DNA from: Mannheimia sp041807705
GTDB taxonomy: Bacteria; Pseudomonadota; Gammaproteobacteria; Enterobacterales; Pasteurellaceae
Reading direction: 5' to 3'
Length of the DNA stretch: 64,000 bases
NCBI RefSeq assembly: GCF_041807705.1
Contig: NZ_JBGTYY010000001.1
Location: 159,790 to 223,789 of the forward strand
The notes under the pieces are model-generated. The model was not told the origin of the DNA and searched no databases. It was given only the letters and a program-made list of their open reading frames with translations. The position numbers were made by a program, and so were the translations under genes. This document shows, piece after piece, positions 27,033 through 36,338 of the stretch (position 1 is its first letter; the number at the start of each line of letters is the position of its first letter).

Positions 27033-27941
27033 ATGGTTTTCTTCAAAAATGTGATGATTTATAAATTAACCAGCGAGCTTTCGCTTGATAGCAAAAGCCT
27101 TGATGATTTACAGCAAGAGACAAAATTCACCCCTTGCACGCAATTTGATATGAGTAAATTTGGCTGGTCTAGCCCGTTGAAAGGCTCTGATTTACTTCAT
27201 TTTTCACAAGGTAACCAATTTTTGCTGGTTTCACATAAAGAAGATAAATTACTGCCTGCAAATGTTGTTAAAGCGGAAACCGAGCAACGCATTGCAGAAT
27301 TAGAAGAAAAAGAAGCTCGCAAGCTCAAAAAAACGGAAAAGCAAGCGGTAAAAGATCAAGTGGTATCGAACCTGCTGCCTCGTGCCTTTAGCAAACATCA
27401 ATTTACCGCTATTTGGTTGGATTTAGACAATCAGCTCGTGTATGTTGATGCCGCTTCAAGCAAACGAGCGGAAGACACGCTTGCCTTACTGCGTAAAACG
27501 CTTGGCTCATTGCCTGTTGTGCCTATTTCATTCACATTACCGCCTGCAGAGGTAATGACAAACTGGGTGGCAAAAGGGCATACGCCAAGCTGGCTAACTT
27601 TATTAGAAGAAGCAGAGCTGAAATCCTTCGATACCGACAGCGTTATCCGCTGCAAACGCCAAGATCTAGAAACCGAAGAAATCGCCCAGCACTTACAAGC
27701 GGGTAAATTTATCACAAGACTTGCCATTGAGTGGGAAGCTCATTTCTCTTGTGTGCTTAATGAAGATGCTACCCTTTCTCGCCTGAAATTTGCCGATGAA
27801 GTGCGTGAGAAAAATGACGATATTCTGAAAGAAGATGTTGCTCAACGTTTTGATGCCAATTTCTTACTAATGACAGAAGAACTCAAAACCTTTACTGCCA
27901 AAATGATTGAAGAATTTGGTGGACTTAAAGCCAGAATTTAG
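27033..27941 (+). CDS. rdgC: Recombination-associated protein RdgC
   Basis: DNA-binding ring protein that restrains RecA and is linked to replication restart. The 302-aa protein begins MVFFKNVMIYKLTSELSLD, and FGWSSPLKGSDLLHF and KIKFADEV-like (SRLKFADEVREKNDD) blocks cover the RdgC family from end to end. Length equals the family average. The HAD phosphatase gene begins 21 bases downstream on the same strand. Confidence 0.94.
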   Translation: MVFFKNVMIYKLTSELSLDSKSLDDLQQETKFTPCTQFDMSKFGWSSPLKGSDLLHFSQGNQFLLVSHKEDKLLPANVVKAETEQRIAELEEKEARKLKKTEKQAVKDQVVSNLLPRAFSKHQFTAIWLDLDNQLVYVDAASSKRAEDTLALLRKTLGSLPVVPISFTLPPAEVMTNWVAKGHTPSWLTLLEEAELKSFDTDSVIRCKRQDLETEEIAQHLQAGKFITRLAIEWEAHFSCVLNEDATLSRLKFADEVREKNDDILKEDVAQRFDANFLLMTEELKTFTAKMIEEFGGLKARI

Positions 27942-27962
27942 AACCAAAATTTAGGGAAAACA

Positions 27963-28568
27963 ATGTTAGATCAAGCCATTATTGACCAATATGATGCCCT
28001 CATTTTTGATATGGACGGTACATTAATCGACACAATACCAAGCCACGCCAAAGCGTGGGAAATGGTGGGTGACGTTTTAGGTTATCCGCTCACTTCTGAT
28101 GCTATGATGAAACTTAGCGGCTCAACCACCTTTATTATTGCCCGAGAAACAATGAAGCGTGCTAATATGCCTGAGCATTATTTTGATGAAGTGGTGAAAT
28201 TAAAACGCCAATTTGGTATGGAATTAATTCCTGAAAATGCCACGCTACTGCCCGCTTTTGAGATTGTGAAAGCCAATTTCGGCAAAAAGCCAATGGCAAT
28301 CGGCACCGGATCGCACCGTGCAATGGTGGAATTATTAGATGAAAAATTTAATTTACGCCATTATGTTTCGGTTATTGTAGATTCCGACGATGTAATCAAC
28401 CACAAGCCTTCCCCTGATACATTTTTAAAATGTGCTGAAAAACTGGGCGTGCCTGCTCATCGTTGCTTGGTATTTGAAGATGCTGATTTGGGCGTACAAG
28501 CTGCCCTTAGCGGTGGAATGGACGTGTTCGATGTGCGAACCAATACTATTACCCACGCAACTCATTAA
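27963..28568 (+). CDS. yqaB: HAD-family phosphatase (YqaB-like)
   Basis: 201-aa sugar phosphatase of the beta-phosphoglucomutase branch; the E. coli relative YqaB dephosphorylates fructose-1-phosphate. Motif I FDMDGTLIDTIPSHAKAWE, motif II IGTGSHRAMV, and motifs III/IV KPSPDTFLKCAEKLG and LVFEDADLGVQAA are intact. The downstream gene is a membrane protein, as in E. coli yqaB-yqaA, but that neighbour is not obviously YqaA. Confidence 0.82.
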   Translation: MLDQAIIDQYDALIFDMDGTLIDTIPSHAKAWEMVGDVLGYPLTSDAMMKLSGSTTFIIARETMKRANMPEHYFDEVVKLKRQFGMELIPENATLLPAFEIVKANFGKKPMAIGTGSHRAMVELLDEKFNLRHYVSVIVDSDDVINHKPSPDTFLKCAEKLGVPAHRCLVFEDADLGVQAALSGGMDVFDVRTNTITHATH

Positions 28569-28580
28569 TGAAAGGTTGTT

Positions 28581-29375
28581 ATGAAAACAGAGTGGATTAA
28601 AAACTTCGTACAAAAATTAATCGCAATTTCAAAAGCGGTGGAAAACTATTTTACCAGCGGTTCATTTGGGGTGAAATTTTACCCGTTTCTAATGCACCCT
28701 TGCTTTCGCAAAAGTTGTGCGTTTCTAGTATCTATCATTGCGATTGTTTCTAGTTTCAGCGGTGTATTTTATCTGTTGGCAGAACATATCACGATTTTAT
28801 TTAGTGAAAGATCGCTTACCACCTATTTCCACCATAGCACTTTAGAATTGCTTGTGCCTGTTGGCACAATGATTGACGGAAAAGTTACCGAACTTTCGCC
28901 GCTCTCCATCGTAATGCGGACAATGTTTGTGATACAAGCGGTCGTTTTTTTCTTTATTTATGCAATCGGCATTACCCACATTACCCACAATAAGCTGCGT
29001 GTTATCGGCTTAATCTTAGCTCTCGGTTTTGCGATTGGTTGCTCATTAATTTCGGGCATTCAGCCTACTTCACGCAGCGAATTTGGCATTTATAATTTAG
29101 GGGCAAGCATTACTTTCTTTATTGGCAACTTAACGCTAATTATTGCAGGGCTCGATATTTACCACCCGACAATACGTTTTTTCAAACGTTTTAGCATTAC
29201 GGCAGGTATTATCGGGGCAATTTGTATTTTGGTTACTATGTTCCTGCCGACGATTTTCAGCCCATTAATTGAGCGAGCTGGCATTTACACCATTATGATG
29301 TGGGAAATTTTAGCCGGTTTTGCCATTATCAAACGGTTAAGAAAAATCCCGTCCTTAACACAACATATAGAATAA
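28581..29375 (+). CDS. Polytopic membrane protein of unknown function
   Basis: 264-aa inner-membrane protein with about six predicted helices after an N-terminal cytoplasmic stretch (SCAFLVSIIAIVSSFSGVFY; MRTMFVIQAVVFFFIYAIG; VIGLILALGFAIGCSLI; ITFFIGNLTLIIAGL; GIIGAICILVTMFLP; WEILAGFAIIKRL). The loop ISGIQPTSRSEFGIYNLGAS before a helix recalls the DUF998 group, but I am not certain. It is in a run of same-strand genes 12 bases after yqaB and 13 bases before argE, so it may be co-transcribed. No catalytic motif is visible. Confidence 0.6.
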   Translation: MKTEWIKNFVQKLIAISKAVENYFTSGSFGVKFYPFLMHPCFRKSCAFLVSIIAIVSSFSGVFYLLAEHITILFSERSLTTYFHHSTLELLVPVGTMIDGKVTELSPLSIVMRTMFVIQAVVFFFIYAIGITHITHNKLRVIGLILALGFAIGCSLISGIQPTSRSEFGIYNLGASITFFIGNLTLIIAGLDIYHPTIRFFKRFSITAGIIGAICILVTMFLPTIFSPLIERAGIYTIMMWEILAGFAIIKRLRKIPSLTQHIE

Positions 29376-29388
29376 AACAGGATAGATT

Positions 29389-30534
29389 ATGAAACACAAC
29401 ATTCCATTTATTAATCGCTACGCACAATTGATTGAGTTACCAACCATTTCCAGTTTAGTGGCAGAACACGATTTATCAAACCGTGCATTAATTGAACTAC
29501 TCGCCACTTGGCTTGCCGATTTTGGCTTTAAAACTGAAATTTTAGCAGTTGAAGGCAGCCGTAATAAATATAATTTGCTTGCCACCTACGGCGAGGGCGA
29601 AGGCGGATTATTACTAGCAGGACACACCGACACCGTGCCGTTTGATGATGGCAAATGGACGTTCAATCCGTTCAAACTAACCGAGCAAAACGGCAAACTT
29701 TACGGCTTAGGCACAGCAGATATGAAAGGCTTTTTCGCCTTTGTGGTGGACGTGGTCAGCCAAATTGACTTCTCACAAATCAAAAAGCCGATCCGAATTC
29801 TTGCTACCGCCGATGAAGAAACCACAATGCTCGGGGCAAAAACTTTCGCCCAGCACACTCACATTCGCCCAGATTGTGCGATTATCGGCGAACCAACCTC
29901 ACTCAAGCCAATTCGAGCTCATAAAGGGCATATGGGCGAATCGGTCAGAATTACTGGCAGAAGCGGACACTCAAGCGACCCAAGCAAAGGCATTAACTCC
30001 ATTGAGCTAATGCACGAATCTATCGGTTATTTGATGAAAATGCGTGATGACCTGAAAGCGAAATACCATAATCCGCTTTTCCAAGTAAGTCACCCAACAA
30101 TGAACTTCGGTAACATTCGTGGGGGCGATGCCATTAACCGTATTTGTGCTTGCTGTGAATTACAGTTTGATATGCGACCATTGCCAAATATGCCGTTAGC
30201 TGATTTATACGCAATGGTTGATGAATACTTAAAACCGATGATTGAGCAATATGGCGATTTAATTGAAATCCGCCCAATTCACGATGGCATTCCAGGCTAT
30301 GAATGCGAGCATTCTGCTCAAATCGTGCAGGTGGTTGAAAAGCTACTCGGCGAAGAATGTGGTTCAGCAAACTACTGCACTGAAGCTCCATTTATTCAAC
30401 AACTCTGCCCAACACTGGTGTTAGGGCCGGGTTCGATTGAACAAGCCCACCAGCCTGATGAGTTTTTAGAAACCAAATATATTGAACCGACAAAAGAGCT
30501 ATTAACAAAGTTGATTTATCATTTCTGTCGATAA
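29389..30534 (+). CDS. argE: Acetylornithine deacetylase
   Basis: Zinc peptidase-family enzyme (M20) that releases acetate from N-acetylornithine in arginine synthesis. The 381-aa protein has metal motifs LLAGHTDTVPFDDG and GLGTADMKGFFAFV, the catalytic TADEETTMLGA, and IGEPTSLKPIRAHKG. The C-terminal His is in GPGSIEQAHQPDEF. The length matches E. coli ArgE (383). A terminator follows at 30544. Confidence 0.94.
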   Translation: MKHNIPFINRYAQLIELPTISSLVAEHDLSNRALIELLATWLADFGFKTEILAVEGSRNKYNLLATYGEGEGGLLLAGHTDTVPFDDGKWTFNPFKLTEQNGKLYGLGTADMKGFFAFVVDVVSQIDFSQIKKPIRILATADEETTMLGAKTFAQHTHIRPDCAIIGEPTSLKPIRAHKGHMGESVRITGRSGHSSDPSKGINSIELMHESIGYLMKMRDDLKAKYHNPLFQVSHPTMNFGNIRGGDAINRICACCELQFDMRPLPNMPLADLYAMVDEYLKPMIEQYGDLIEIRPIHDGIPGYECEHSAQIVQVVEKLLGEECGSANYCTEAPFIQQLCPTLVLGPGSIEQAHQPDEFLETKYIEPTKELLTKLIYHFCR

Positions 30535-30543
30535 GATAAAAAG

Positions 30544-30572
30544 AGGGGCAAATTACAATTTGCCCCTATGTT
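30544..30572. terminator. Terminator of argE
   Basis: AGGGGCAAATT, loop AC, AATTTGCCCCT, then ATGTTTTT. It lies between argE and the converging autotransporter gene. Confidence 0.8.
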
Positions 30573-30611
30573 TTTACAAGCGGTAGAATTTACCCGATTT
30601 TTTGCAAATTA

Positions 30612-32895
30612 TTACCACTGATAACGATAATTCGCTAATACACTAAGTGGCTGCTTAAATTTACTACCCGAAGTAACCGAAGCCTCTAAGCCTAAGCGGT
30701 GGTTGCTGTTGCCTGCTGTTAAACCTAATGCGGTTTGTACTCTGCCTTTGTTTTCTGCCACATCAAATTGATATTGATTCACTCGCACTTTCGCATTATT
30801 TGCTTTTTCCGCAATCGCATTTACTTCCGCATAAGGTTGTAGATTCCAACCATTATTCAATGCAAAACCTTTTGCTACACGCACACCTGCACGGGCAGTA
30901 AAGAGATTTAAACGGCTCTCATCGGCTTTGCCGTTAATGGTATGGTAGGCAAGCTGAGCTTGTGGTGTAACGCTCCAATCATTGCTCAACGCAAAACGTT
31001 TGCCGATTTCGCTTGAAAGGCTAAACCCATTGTATTTACGTTTTTCATCAACAAACTTAGCAGTTAGATGTTCATATTTTGCGATGTTATCCAAATACCA
31101 ACCCTGTTCATTTGCAAAAGTTGCGTATAAACCAACCGCTTGTGAGCGCAATTTACCTTTGCTGTATTCGCCATTAAAATCGACATCAGCACGGCTTGCA
31201 CCGACAAATCCACCTAAACGAAGGTTGTCATTAATAGCACGATCTGCCCCAAGTTGTAGGCTGTGAGAATCCATTTCAAAACCTGAAGAACGGCTATCTA
31301 CCGCCACATTCTGGGCTTTGGCTTCACTACGGCTATTGTTATTTTTTACCCACACATTGCTTAATTTATCGGTTTTCAACTCGCCTAAACGTTGATGAAT
31401 ACCTTGTAAATTTTGGCTAAGCAATGCACCTTGAGCTTGGCGGAGAGAGACAAGAGCGTTTGTTTTCTCACTTAATGCTTTCAATACAGGTGCAACAACA
31501 GGTTGGCTAGGCTGTGTCGGTTGAGGCTGTGTCGGCTGAACAACAACTGGCGGAGTTGGAACAACAGGTTTTGGCTGAACCACTGGCTGAGTTGGTTGAG
31601 GTTGTGTTGGTTGAGGTTGTGTTGGTTGAACAACAACTGGTGGGGTTGGTTCAGTAGGTGCTGGCGTTACAGGCTTGGCAAGGGGCGTAGGCTGAACAGG
31701 TGTATTTGTAACACTTTCAGCTTGGCGGTTTGCTAATACCCAGTTTGTTCCCTCTTTATTTAGGCGATAACGATACGCCCCTGCATCAACATAATCACGA
31801 TCTTTTAAGCTAAATTGAGCTTGACCTGTTTGCGTTTCAACAAGTGTTACTTTACCATTCGCAGCATTTGGCTCATTTCCGCTATCTTTAATACCTAATG
31901 TGAAATTACCGCTATCATCGCCTTTTACCACAATTTTGTCAGATTGTTGGTTAGCAAGATCGGTGTTGAGATCGAAATGACCGTTGCCTGATAGATTTTC
32001 ATAAATAGTTAAAGTTTGAAAACCTTGACTATCATCTAACGTAACTTGGCTGTTATCTAATTTAAGATTAGATACACTATTATGTGTAACATCTCCACTT
32101 ACTGGATCTTTAGCAATTGGAACAAACCAAGATGAAGAAGTTAGATTAATATCACTTTTAGATATTCCAGAACTATCAGCAAGAGTAATTATAGGGCCAG
32201 AAAGTTTAGAGTTATTTGCTACAATATTGACTTTATCATCAGCAATTATTCCATCTTCATCATCACTTGGTATCCCTACAGCTATAATCAGTGGGGCTTT
32301 TATAGTAGAGTTTTCTAAATTAATATCAAAATTTGCATATTGTTTGACTTTCCTACTTGTTGACCACCAAGAGCCAAAAATAGAATCTTCGGAAGATATA
32401 CTAGAGTCTTTAGCAATAATAGAGGCTAGAGAACTTTGCTTTTCTGTAGCGTGAATAGATATAGTATGAGCTTCACCTGTTGATGCTAAAGAAACATTAT
32501 CCAGGGTAAGTTTAGAAATACCACTTTCTCCTTCTGAGATTCGTATTGTATCTGATTAGAAATTTCCATCAGCTATATTCTTACGAGTGATTTTGCTGTT
32601 TTTAATCTCTACATCAGAATCTGAAATAGCTATAACATCGCCTTGAAAATCGCCAGAAAGAGTTAGATCTGAATCTTCAAGTCTTAGCTTGGAATTTCTG
32701 ATATCTAATAAGGATTGCTGTCCTAAAGAGAAATTCGATGTTAATTCCTTACTTACAATGCACGATTTCAAATTGCCATTTTGCTCTTTTTCTATCAATA
32801 GAGGAAGCCCACAATCCTCAGTAAATCCTTGTGAAGCAGCTCCTAATAAAGCAATAGAAATAGCAGAAAGTTTAAAAATATGATATTTTTTTCAT
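30612..32895 (-). pseudogene. Autotransporter (type Va secretion) gene, disrupted
   Basis: A single reading of about 760 codons is broken twice. (1) The natural ATG at 32893-32895 is followed by seven A (32886-32892), which leads to a TAA after seven codons. With six A the frame reads MKKYHIFKLSAISIALLGAA, a good signal peptide, and continues directly into the passenger domain. (2) An in-frame TAA stands at 32556-32558; the same frame is open on both sides. The passenger is beta-helix-like (IEIKNSKITRKN type repeats, LDNSQVTLDDSQG), followed by a proline-rich linker of PTQPQ repeats (about 31450-31690). A full C-terminal beta-barrel (SRSSGFEMDSHSLQLGADRA to a terminal YRYQW) follows. The barrel family is clear; the passenger function is not. 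Confidence 0.88.
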
Positions 32896-32961
32896 AATTT
32901 TCCCTCTAAGATTTTAAATACAAGCGGTTAATTTTCCCTAAAAATTTACAAATCAACGAAA

Positions 32962-32987
32962 TAAGGCGAACACTGAGGTTCGCCTTA
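32962..32987 (-). terminator. Hairpin downstream of dolP
   Basis: TAAGGCGAAC, loop ACTGAG, GTTCGCCTTA, immediately after the dolP stop. The T-run on the minus strand is weak. Confidence 0.55.
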
Positions 32988-32991
32988 TCAA

Positions 32992-33582
32992 TTACTGTGC
33001 ATAGCTAAATACTTTAACAACTTTTGTTACACCACCTACATTACGAGCTACTTCTGCGGCAGCATCAGCTTGAGCTTGGCTTACTTTGCCCATTAGGAAG
33101 ACTTCGCCGTTTTCGGTGACCACTTTCACTTCGGTGGCTTTTACTTCGCCATTTACCAGCAGTTTGGATTTCACTTGGGTGGTAATCCAACTATCTTGTG
33201 TAATCTGTCCAAAACCGATTTTTTCGCCTTGTCGGATTTCATTATAAATTTCTGTTACCCCTTCCGCTCCTGCGGCTAAATTTTTGGCATTTTCTACTAC
33301 GTCCATACTTGGTGCTTGCCCGATTAATAACACTTTTCCGTTGTAAGCGACTACATTAATGCGGGCTTCTTCTTTAATTTGCTCGTCTTTATTGATGTTG
33401 TAAGCCACTTTTTCTTCTAAAATTTCATCATCAACTTGTGTGCCTGTTGAGCGTGGATCTGTCGCCACTTTGGTTGCCACTGCCGCTGAAGTGACTACTG
33501 CGGTGGTAATACAGCCTTGTAAAGACAGAAAACCTAGAGTAAGCAAACCTGCTTTAAGTAGTTTTTTTGCTAAATGTGTCAT
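32992..33582 (-). CDS. dolP: BON-domain outer-membrane lipoprotein DolP (YraP)
   Basis: Lipoprotein that supports outer-membrane integrity and the BAM machinery. The 196-aa protein has signal MTHLAKKLLKAGLLTLGFLS with the lipobox Cys in LQGC. Two BON domains follow, at about residues 45-115 (VAYNGKVLLIGQAPS) and 120-195 (VVTENGEVFLMGKVSQAQA). It ends the lpoA-yraN-diaA-dolP group, the same order as in E. coli. Confidence 0.93.
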   Translation of the reverse strand: MTHLAKKLLKAGLLTLGFLSLQGCITTAVVTSAAVATKVATDPRSTGTQVDDEILEEKVAYNINKDEQIKEEARINVVAYNGKVLLIGQAPSMDVVENAKNLAAGAEGVTEIYNEIRQGEKIGFGQITQDSWITTQVKSKLLVNGEVKATEVKVVTENGEVFLMGKVSQAQADAAAEVARNVGGVTKVVKVFSYAQ

Positions 33583-33591
33583 AATCTCTCC

Positions 33592-34176
33592 CTACGAGAA
33601 AAGTAAATGGTCGATAAGTTCACAGAGTAAATTAGTATAAAAATGATGGCTTTCAATCACTCTCAACTCATTGGTTGAAGGGGCTGAAATTTCAATATCA
33701 CTTTCATCTAACAATCCGAGTGTGTGGTCATTACTGCTACCCGTAAGTGCAATAATGTCTAAATCTAAATGTTGATTTTTCGCCGTATGAATAGCTTGCA
33801 ATATACATTCTTCATTACCCACAGGCGAAAAAACAATAAAGAGATCACCTGCTTTTGCAACAGCTTGTAACTGTTTTTTATAAACGGAATCCAGCTCATT
33901 ATCTTGTGCAAAAACGCCTGCTAATATGCCATTAAGTTGTAATTGCACCGCTGAAAAACTCGGTCTTGCCAGTTCATAGCGATGAATTAAGTGGCTAACC
34001 AATAGTGCCGCATTGCCGTAAGAACGCCCGTGTCCGCACACAATTACTTTATCACCACGCAATAAACACGCCACAATGCGGTTTGCAGCTTCACTTAATT
34101 TATTCGGTAATAATTCTGCTGCCGAAATTTGAGTTTGAATACTTTCGGTAAATCTATCTTGGATTTTATTTAACAT
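33592..34176 (-). CDS. diaA: DnaA initiator-associating protein DiaA
   Basis: SIS-domain protein that tetramerises and promotes assembly of DnaA on oriC. The 194-aa protein has the SIS phosphosugar-binding signature in VIVCGHGRSYGNAALLVSHL and FIVFSPVGNEECIL. It is close to GmhA in sequence, but the context between yraN and dolP identifies DiaA. The start is six bases after the yraN stop. Confidence 0.9.
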   Translation of the reverse strand: MLNKIQDRFTESIQTQISAAELLPNKLSEAANRIVACLLRGDKVIVCGHGRSYGNAALLVSHLIHRYELARPSFSAVQLQLNGILAGVFAQDNELDSVYKKQLQAVAKAGDLFIVFSPVGNEECILQAIHTAKNQHLDLDIIALTGSSNDHTLGLLDESDIEISAPSTNELRVIESHHFYTNLLCELIDHLLFS

Positions 34177-34182
34177 CTTAAT

Positions 34183-34569
34183 CTAACCTAAAAAGTTAGG
34201 AATCCATAATGGGGGTTGATTGCCCTCAAAAGCCACTACATCAAAACGGCAATTTGCGGTATCTAAACTTTGATTTTGCTTGAGTAGCCACATATTCGCC
34301 GCATTTTGCCACTTCTGTTGTTTTCGGTAATCAATGCTTTCAACGGCTGAACCATAGCGATTGCTTTTACGCTGGCGGACTTCCACAAAAACAGTGGTTT
34401 GCCCGTCTTGCATAATGAGATCTAGCTCTCCGCCTTTAAAATGTTGGTTAGCGGCAACAAAACGAAGCCCTTGCTGTTCTAAAAATGCTCGGGCTTTTTG
34501 TTCATAAATAGAGCCTTGTTGCCGTTTACTCACAACTTGGCTATTAATAAGCCTGTTGAATAGCCCCAT
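34183..34569 (-). CDS. yraN: YraN family protein (UPF0102)
   Basis: Small predicted nuclease-fold protein of 128 aa. The core YEQKARAFLEQQGLRFVAAN, GGELDLIMQDGQTTVFVEVRQRKS contains the acidic and EVR residues of the restriction-endonuclease-like fold. Function is not established. Its start lies inside the last codons of lpoA (26-base overlap), so expression is coupled. Confidence 0.88.
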   Translation of the reverse strand: MGLFNRLINSQVVSKRQQGSIYEQKARAFLEQQGLRFVAANQHFKGGELDLIMQDGQTTVFVEVRQRKSNRYGSAVESIDYRKQQKWQNAANMWLLKQNQSLDTANCRFDVVAFEGNQPPLWIPNFLG

Positions 34570-36265
34570 TTTGATATTGCAACCAAGATAAACTGCGTTC
34601 GATATTACAATTTTGCCCTGCTTTTAATTCGCCTGTTAAGCCTGAAATTTTATAGCCCGGAATATGGCGGAACTCGTTAAATTTCGTTGCCAAAGACCAC
34701 GCATCAGCCCCCATTGCATATAAACGCATCATTGAGAAATCACTATTGGCTAAATTTTCCGCTTTTTGATATTCGCTGGAGGTCATATCTGCCAATAATG
34801 GCACTTCGCTAAATTTCACACCTTCCATTGCAGTATAAAAATCAATGCCGTTATTTGGTGAATTGCTGCGAGATGAAGTATAAATTGCCAAGCGATCTTT
34901 TAAATTAGAAGTATCAATACCTTGTTTAATTTCCACCACTTGTTCCGCACCACCTAATACATACAAGCCAGCTTTAGTTACCCTTGCATTTTGAATAGAA
35001 GCCACTGAATCAAGCGGTTGGTTGTAGTAACGTACATCAGCATCAGTGCCACTTAGCTGACGCCAGCGTTTTGAAAAGGCTTCTGCCGAACGATGGCCGA
35101 AATCATCTTGCGGAGCAGCTACAATAGCCACTCGATGACCATCACGGTACATTTTTTCTGCACCTGCTTGAGCTTCAGATTCTGGCGATAAGCCGTAATA
35201 GCAAACTTGAGCAATATTGCGAGCGTTTTCTGTTGCATTTAATGCTAATACGTTAATATTTTGAATTTCAGGGCTTAATAGCATTTCATCGACACGAGAT
35301 TTCAGCAATGGCCCAACAATAATATTCGCCCCTTGTTGTTTTGCTTGGGCAATTAATGAATTTACATCAGATGAGCTTGTATCAAACGTCTGAACGAGCG
35401 TTAGGTCATCTGCTTTCGCATCATTAAAACCACGCTGAATAATATCGCCTAAAATTTGAGCATCGCCACTTAGTGGTAATAACAAGGCAACGCCATTTAA
35501 TTGGGTTTGTTGGAAGTTATTCACACCTTGTAATTCTGTCGGCATAACCGCAACTGCACTGTGGCTCGGGTATTGATTTTTCCAGTTATTAATTGCCTGT
35601 GGCATTTGAGCAGGTGTAGTCACATTTTGGTTATAGAGATTAATTAACGCTAACCAACCTGCAAGCTCCATTTCGCCCGCTTCAGGCACTGTTTTTTCTA
35701 ACATACCACGATTAGCATCACGCAAGGTTTGCCAAATAATATCGTTATTTTGTTGGCGTTCACGATTCATTTTAAAATAACTATTCAACTGCGATCTTGC
35801 ACGCACGATGCCGATCGCATCATTTTGATTCGCTGCAATTCGGGCTTGGGTTTGAATATAACGTAAACGTTGGGCAGAACTTAATAATGGCTGTTGAATT
35901 TCTCTTAACTGACTGGTTGCTTGTTCGTTCTTACCTTGTAATGCTGCAAGCTGAGCAGACACTAACTCATACTCTAATTTCTGCACTTCATTCATTTCAG
36001 CGATTTGAATTTCGCTAAAGGTATTTTGTGCTTCGTATTCTTTGTTTTCATCAATTAATTTACGCACTGCAAGCAGCTGGTATGAAATTTTATCTTCTTT
36101 GGCTTTAGTTTGATCCGCTTTATTGATATAAAATTCTGAGCTTGAATAAGCCTCATCTTTAATAGATTCGGTGATAGGGTTTACTGATGTACAGGCAGAA
36201 ATGAAGAGTGCGATAGCAGTAGGCACAAACGCCTTTTTCATCGTTGAATTTAAAATAGTTGCCAT
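34544..36265 (-). CDS. lpoA: Outer-membrane lipoprotein LpoA, activator of PBP1A
   Basis: Lipoprotein that reaches from the outer membrane to stimulate the peptidoglycan synthase PBP1A; essential in Haemophilus. The 573-aa protein has a signal ending FISAC (Cys 25). An N-terminal TPR-like helical domain runs to about residue 250. The C-terminal part is a periplasmic-binding-protein-like domain (VALLLPLSGDAQILGDIIQRGFNDA; NIIVGPLLKSRVDEML). The ATG at 36265 with GAGGAAA upstream is preferred over an internal Met at 36241 that lacks a ribosome site. rsmI is divergent. Confidence 0.93.
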   Translation of the reverse strand: MATILNSTMKKAFVPTAIALFISACTSVNPITESIKDEAYSSSEFYINKADQTKAKEDKISYQLLAVRKLIDENKEYEAQNTFSEIQIAEMNEVQKLEYELVSAQLAALQGKNEQATSQLREIQQPLLSSAQRLRYIQTQARIAANQNDAIGIVRARSQLNSYFKMNRERQQNNDIIWQTLRDANRGMLEKTVPEAGEMELAGWLALINLYNQNVTTPAQMPQAINNWKNQYPSHSAVAVMPTELQGVNNFQQTQLNGVALLLPLSGDAQILGDIIQRGFNDAKADDLTLVQTFDTSSSDVNSLIAQAKQQGANIIVGPLLKSRVDEMLLSPEIQNINVLALNATENARNIAQVCYYGLSPESEAQAGAEKMYRDGHRVAIVAAPQDDFGHRSAEAFSKRWRQLSGTDADVRYYNQPLDSVASIQNARVTKAGLYVLGGAEQVVEIKQGIDTSNLKDRLAIYTSSRSNSPNNGIDFYTAMEGVKFSEVPLLADMTSSEYQKAENLANSDFSMMRLYAMGADAWSLATKFNEFRHIPGYKISGLTGELKAGQNCNIERSLSWLQYQNGAIQQAY

Positions 36266-36338
36266 TGTATTTTCCTCGATAGAATATAATGTGCTAAATT
36301 TAATGTGAAATCTTACTTATCAAATGAGCTAAAAGCAA

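Noticed and set aside
31500..31690. Short tandem repeats in the autotransporter region
   Set aside because: They encode the PTQPQ-type proline-rich linker in frame; the repeat is a protein feature, not a separate element.
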